Origin: Chamaelirium japonicum
Lineage: Eukaryota; Streptophyta; Magnoliopsida; Liliales; Melanthiaceae
Direction of reading: 5' to 3'
NCBI GenBank assembly: GCA_947650365.1
Contig: OX393550.1
Coordinates: 48,406,440-48,470,439, forward strand
Length of the DNA stretch: 64,000 nt
Each line of letters begins with the position of its first letter. The first letter of the stretch is position 1. Below are positions 61,362 to 64,000 of the stretch, piece after piece. The notes below the pieces were generated by a model. The model was not told the origin of the DNA and ran no database searches. It saw only the letters and a list, made by a program, of their open reading frames with translations. The position numbers and the translations under genes were made by a program.

Positions 61362-62300
61362 AGCGCTCTCTCCGTTCTCTCTCTCCCCCCGACTCTCTCT
61401 CTCTCTTTCTCTCTCCCGGATCATAGCCATCCATTTCACTAGGCCATCCAAATCCCATCTCTCTCCCACGATTTCCCTCTCTCCCCGGCTCTCTCTCATC
61501 TCTCTTCGTATCTCTCTCCGCGATCTATCTCTCTCTCTTCCCAGATCTCTCCCCCTATTTCTCTCTTCCTCTCTCTCTTCCCCACCAGATTATCTCTCTC
61601 TCTCTCTCCGATTCTCTCTATCTATCTCTCTCTCTTCCCTGTGATCTCTCTCTCTATTTCTCTCGCTTCCCCACTCTCTTTCCCTTCGTTTCTCTCACAG
61701 AGTGAATCACACCCATCCAATCTAATCAAACGGATTAAAATCAATAGGTATATAAAACAAAACAAAATCTCAACCACCTGTCGATCTCTCTCTCTCCTTA
61801 CCCTATCCCTCTCTCCCTCCTCCCTCGATATCTCTTTCTCTAACTCTCCGTGTCTCTCTCTCCTCCCCCGTCTATCTCTTTCTCAGTATCTCTCTCTCTC
61901 TCCAATCTCTCTCTCTTTCTCTCTCTCCCAACCGACACCCACTCCCTCCCCGGCTCTCTCTCTCCCCCCAGTTCTCTTTCTCCCCCCGGTTCTCTCTCTT
62001 CCCTCGACTCTCTCTATCACTCTCTCTAACCGGTTATCTCTCTCTCTAACTAACTCTCGCTCTCCGATCTCTCTCTCTCTTCCACCGACTCTCTCTCTTT
62101 GGGTTTCTCTCTCTTTCCTACCCGGCACCCACGCCCTCCCCGGCTCTCTCTCCCCCCCCCAGTTCTCTCTCTTATCCCCCGACTCTCTCTCTCTAACTCT
62201 CTCTCTCCCACCCACTCCCTCCCCGGTTCTCTCTCTTTCTCCGCAGTTCTCTTTCTCCTCCCTGGTTCTCTCTCTCCCTAGTTCTCTCTCTCCCCCTCCC
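61186..62300. repeat. Imperfect CT-rich microsatellite/minisatellite inside a Helitron
   Basis: About 1.1 kb is almost entirely pyrimidine on the plus strand, mixing (TC)n with higher-order pieces such as CCCCGGCTCTCTCTC and CGGTTCTCTCTC. The only non-repetitive interruption is about 61700-61780. The long Ser/Leu/Pro-rich frame at 61641-62360 and the Arg/Glu-rich frames opposite are translations of this repeat, not genes. Confidence 0.9.
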
Positions 62301-62305
62301 CCCGG

Positions 62306-62754
62306 TAGGGTTGGCAATTTCGGACCTGACACGAATTTAGCGGGTATGGGTCAGGGCTAAACGGGTTCGGGTCGTAAACGGGTTGACACGATAGACCGTT
62401 TAATAAACGGGTCAGTTTAGGGTCTGGACACGATAGACCCGGGAAGACCCGTTTAAAATTCAACAGGTCGTGTCGGGTCGGATCTACCTGCAATCTGATA
62501 CTATAATATATAGTATCAGTGGGTCTATCGGGTTAGGTCGGGTCGAGTCGGATTGGGTCAGATCGGGTCAACTGAATAAACCCGTGTAGTAAATGGGTCT
62601 TATCGGGTCTACCCGTTTATAAACGGGTCGGGTACGGGTTTAGGATCTAGACACAATTAGATAAACGGGTCGGTTCTGGGTCTAGGGGTTTTGGACACGA
62701 CCCGAAACTAGATACGACACGAACTCGACTCGACACAACCCATTGCCACTCCTA
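62306..62754. mobile_element. hAT-like MITE with TAGGGTTGGCAAT termini
   Basis: The ends TAGGGTTGGCAAT and ATTGCCACTCCTA are inverted; CTCCCCCCGG and CTCCCCCGA flank it. The interior is built of CGGGTCG / CGACCCG units, shared with the block nested at 22512-22950 in WAT1 intron 4. Confidence 0.75.
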
Positions 62755-62762
62755 CTCCCCCG

Positions 62763-63021
62763 ACAATGTTTTTCAAGTTGGGCCAGAGGGCAAACTGAAA
62801 AGGCATCCGGTTCGGTCCAAATCGGTTCAAACCGTTGGCTCAACCGTTTGAATTGCATAAAATAGGTTTTTTTAAGTAGATATTTACTAAATTATCCAAT
62901 GAAAATTTTGATTCATGGGTTAACAGACAAATCGGTTTATTGAAAGATCGAATCGAAACATGTTTCGGTTCTGGTCCAACCCAATCGGATCGCCCTGTCT
63001 GGTCCGTTTATCAAGACATTG
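62763..63021. mobile_element. Decayed relative of the 44449 hAT MITE
   Basis: The ends ACAATGTTTTTCAAG and ...TATCAAGACATTG are degenerate forms of CAGTGTTTTCAAAAC. The interior (CATCCGGTTCGGTCCAAATC...) aligns with 44449-44708. Flanks CTCCCCCG and CTCCCCCA suggest an 8-bp target duplication. It sits directly next to the previous MITE. Confidence 0.75.
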
Positions 63022-63668
63022 CTCCCCCATTCTCTCTCTCTCTCTCTCTCTCTCCTTGTCTCTCTCCCATCGTTTCTCTCTCTCTCGCGTGCGCCCTCTC
63101 TCTAACTAACTCTTTCTCTCTCCCACAATCGAGAAAATCTATGGTGTAACCGTGATGCCAGATCACTGGTATCACAGGCAAATCAAACCGTTTAGCACAA
63201 CTATAAGTGCATCATAGCCACACGATGACAGCCATCATAGATTCCTCTCTCTTTCCGTTTCTCTCTCTCTCTCTCTCTTCGAGGGTGGCAGGGGAGGAAC
63301 CCAAATCTTATGTCCCATTTCTCTGTACCCAAGTCACAGCCCTTACGTTACACCCATACCTGACCGGTGCATCACACTCACTCCAACCGGCAGGCAAAGG
63401 GACGACAGTGATCATGTACATGTTGGCGCCTATATCGCTGGTCCAATCAGAAACGTTTCTTTTGCTTGCCAGTTGGGACTGAGTGCGATGCACCGATCGA
63501 ATACAGTGCAATGGACGACTGTAACTTGAGAGGCAGATGATGGGGCAGATAAATGGGACAGAGGATCTGGGTTCGGAGGTGGGGGGGAGGGGGGTTGGGG
63601 ATGCCCAGGACTGTGTTGCCACCAAAGGCAGCCTGCTGCGGTGCCGAGATGCACGGGCATTCACTAGT

Positions 63669-63914
63669 TCAATCACAATTGTTAAGTCGATATAACAGCT
63701 GTGGTGCAGTGGATTATCAAACACCTATTATTTGGCGTGTATAAAATTTCCCACCAAAAAAGAAAAAAACTCTAAAACCCTATGAAAGCTTTTGGCGGGC
63801 TTCCGCTGCTGTCACCTCTTCCTCTCCCTCTCCGTCTCCACTCTGCATCCGATACGGGTCTCTGTTTCTCTCTCTCCTCCCATTTGTAGCGGATTTCGCT
63901 CCCTGTACATCATC
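63669..63914 (+). promoter_or_regulatory. Promoter/5' leader of the gene at the right edge
   Basis: A telo-box AAACCCTA occurs at 63775-63782 and an E2F-like TTTGGCGG at 63791-63798, followed by a CT-rich leader (63810-63890). Telo-boxes and E2F sites are common upstream of plant genes active in dividing cells, which fits an SMC6 gene. These are sequence matches only. Confidence 0.5.
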
Positions 63915-64000
63915 ATGAAAGATTCTAGGGCTTTCATCGAGCCTCGGGGTAACCCCGCCCGATCGGGAGCGGGGATCATCTCGAGGATCCGCCTGGAGAA
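63915..64000 (+). CDS. SMC6: SMC6-like protein, N-terminal fragment (continues past window)
   Basis: From the ATG at 63915 the frame is open to the last base (28 complete codons) and contains RSGAGIISRIRLE. In plant SMC6 (structural maintenance of chromosomes 6, the SMC5/6 complex acting in DNA repair and recombination in the nucleus) the N terminus has a closely similar string just before the conserved LENFMCH and Walker A segment, which would lie beyond the window. The ATG is the first in the leader, and its context (telo-box, E2F-like site, CT-rich leader) suits a host gene. With only 28 residues the identification is tentative. Confidence 0.65.
   Translation, partial: MKDSRAFIEPRGNPARSGAGIISRIRLE

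Larger units (their letters stand above)
61114..63668 (+). mobile_element. Non-autonomous Helitron, third family member, 2.55 kb
   Basis: It starts TCTATATAACATGGCACGTC at 61114 after A and ends GTGCCGAGATGCAC (hairpin GTGC...GCAC) then GGGCATTCACTAGT at 63668 before T. Both ends match the Helitrons at 31780-32515 and 50313-51782 in the opposite orientation. It is enlarged by a long CT-rich tract and by two hAT-like MITEs. No Rep/helicase coding is seen. Confidence 0.85.

Noticed and set aside
61641-62360. 239-codon plus-strand open frame rich in Ser, Leu and Pro, and an opposite Arg/Glu-rich frame
   Set aside because: Both are direct translations of the CT-rich repeat; no start context, domain or splice structure.

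Overview
The window is plant nuclear DNA from an angiosperm. Evidence: spliced GT-AG genes, TTTAGGG-type telomere-like repeats, a WAT1-related (nodulin MtN21/EamA) transporter gene, FAR1/FHY3-type pseudogenes and plant transposons of many classes. GC-rich first exons hint at a monocot, but I cannot name the species. Most of the 64 kb is nested transposons. Only two loci look like ordinary host genes: the WAT1-related locus, present twice, and the first codons of what looks like SMC6 at the right edge.

Layout. 1-162 is the end of a long LTR running off the left edge. 790-11233 is a small TRIM retrotransposon whose 3' LTR was hit by a 10 kb CACTA element (917-10950, perfect 3-bp target duplication). 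A second, oppositely oriented member of the same CACTA family (11671-19693) follows and is truncated on its right. Both carry a ~180-bp tandem array of about 22 units. One retains a decayed TNP2-like transposase, the other a decayed Ptta/En/Spm-type (TNPA-like) gene.

19714-33966 (copy A) and 38519-54297 (copy B) are a direct segmental duplication of 14-16 kb. Each copy holds, on the minus strand, a seven-exon WAT1-related gene, then MITEs, then on the plus strand part of a FAR1/MULE-type pseudogene with a Helitron inside it. Copy A encodes an apparently intact 355-aa transporter. Copy B has four small indels that shift about 84 residues out of frame yet leave the spliced frame open. Insertions private to one copy (TRIM, hAT MITEs, a foldback element in B; a LINE fragment, MITEs and a SINE in A) post-date the duplication, and the other copy supplies the empty site. 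Copy B continues past the duplication into the rest of a 4.0 kb solo gypsy-type LTR with a 5-bp target duplication and then the 3' part of the FAR1 pseudogene (to 58070). Copy A stops inside that LTR, so B looks like the donor and A the derived copy.

33967-38518 between the copies holds a divergent LTR of the same family in inverted orientation, a nested MITE and a short copia-like tail. 58071-61113 is AT-rich with an RNase H-like remnant. 61114-63668 is a third Helitron of the same family, carrying a CT-rich tract and two hAT-like MITEs. 63669-64000 is a promoter-like region with a telo-box, an E2F-like site and the SMC6-like N terminus. I found no CRISPR array, rRNA or stand-alone tRNA gene.
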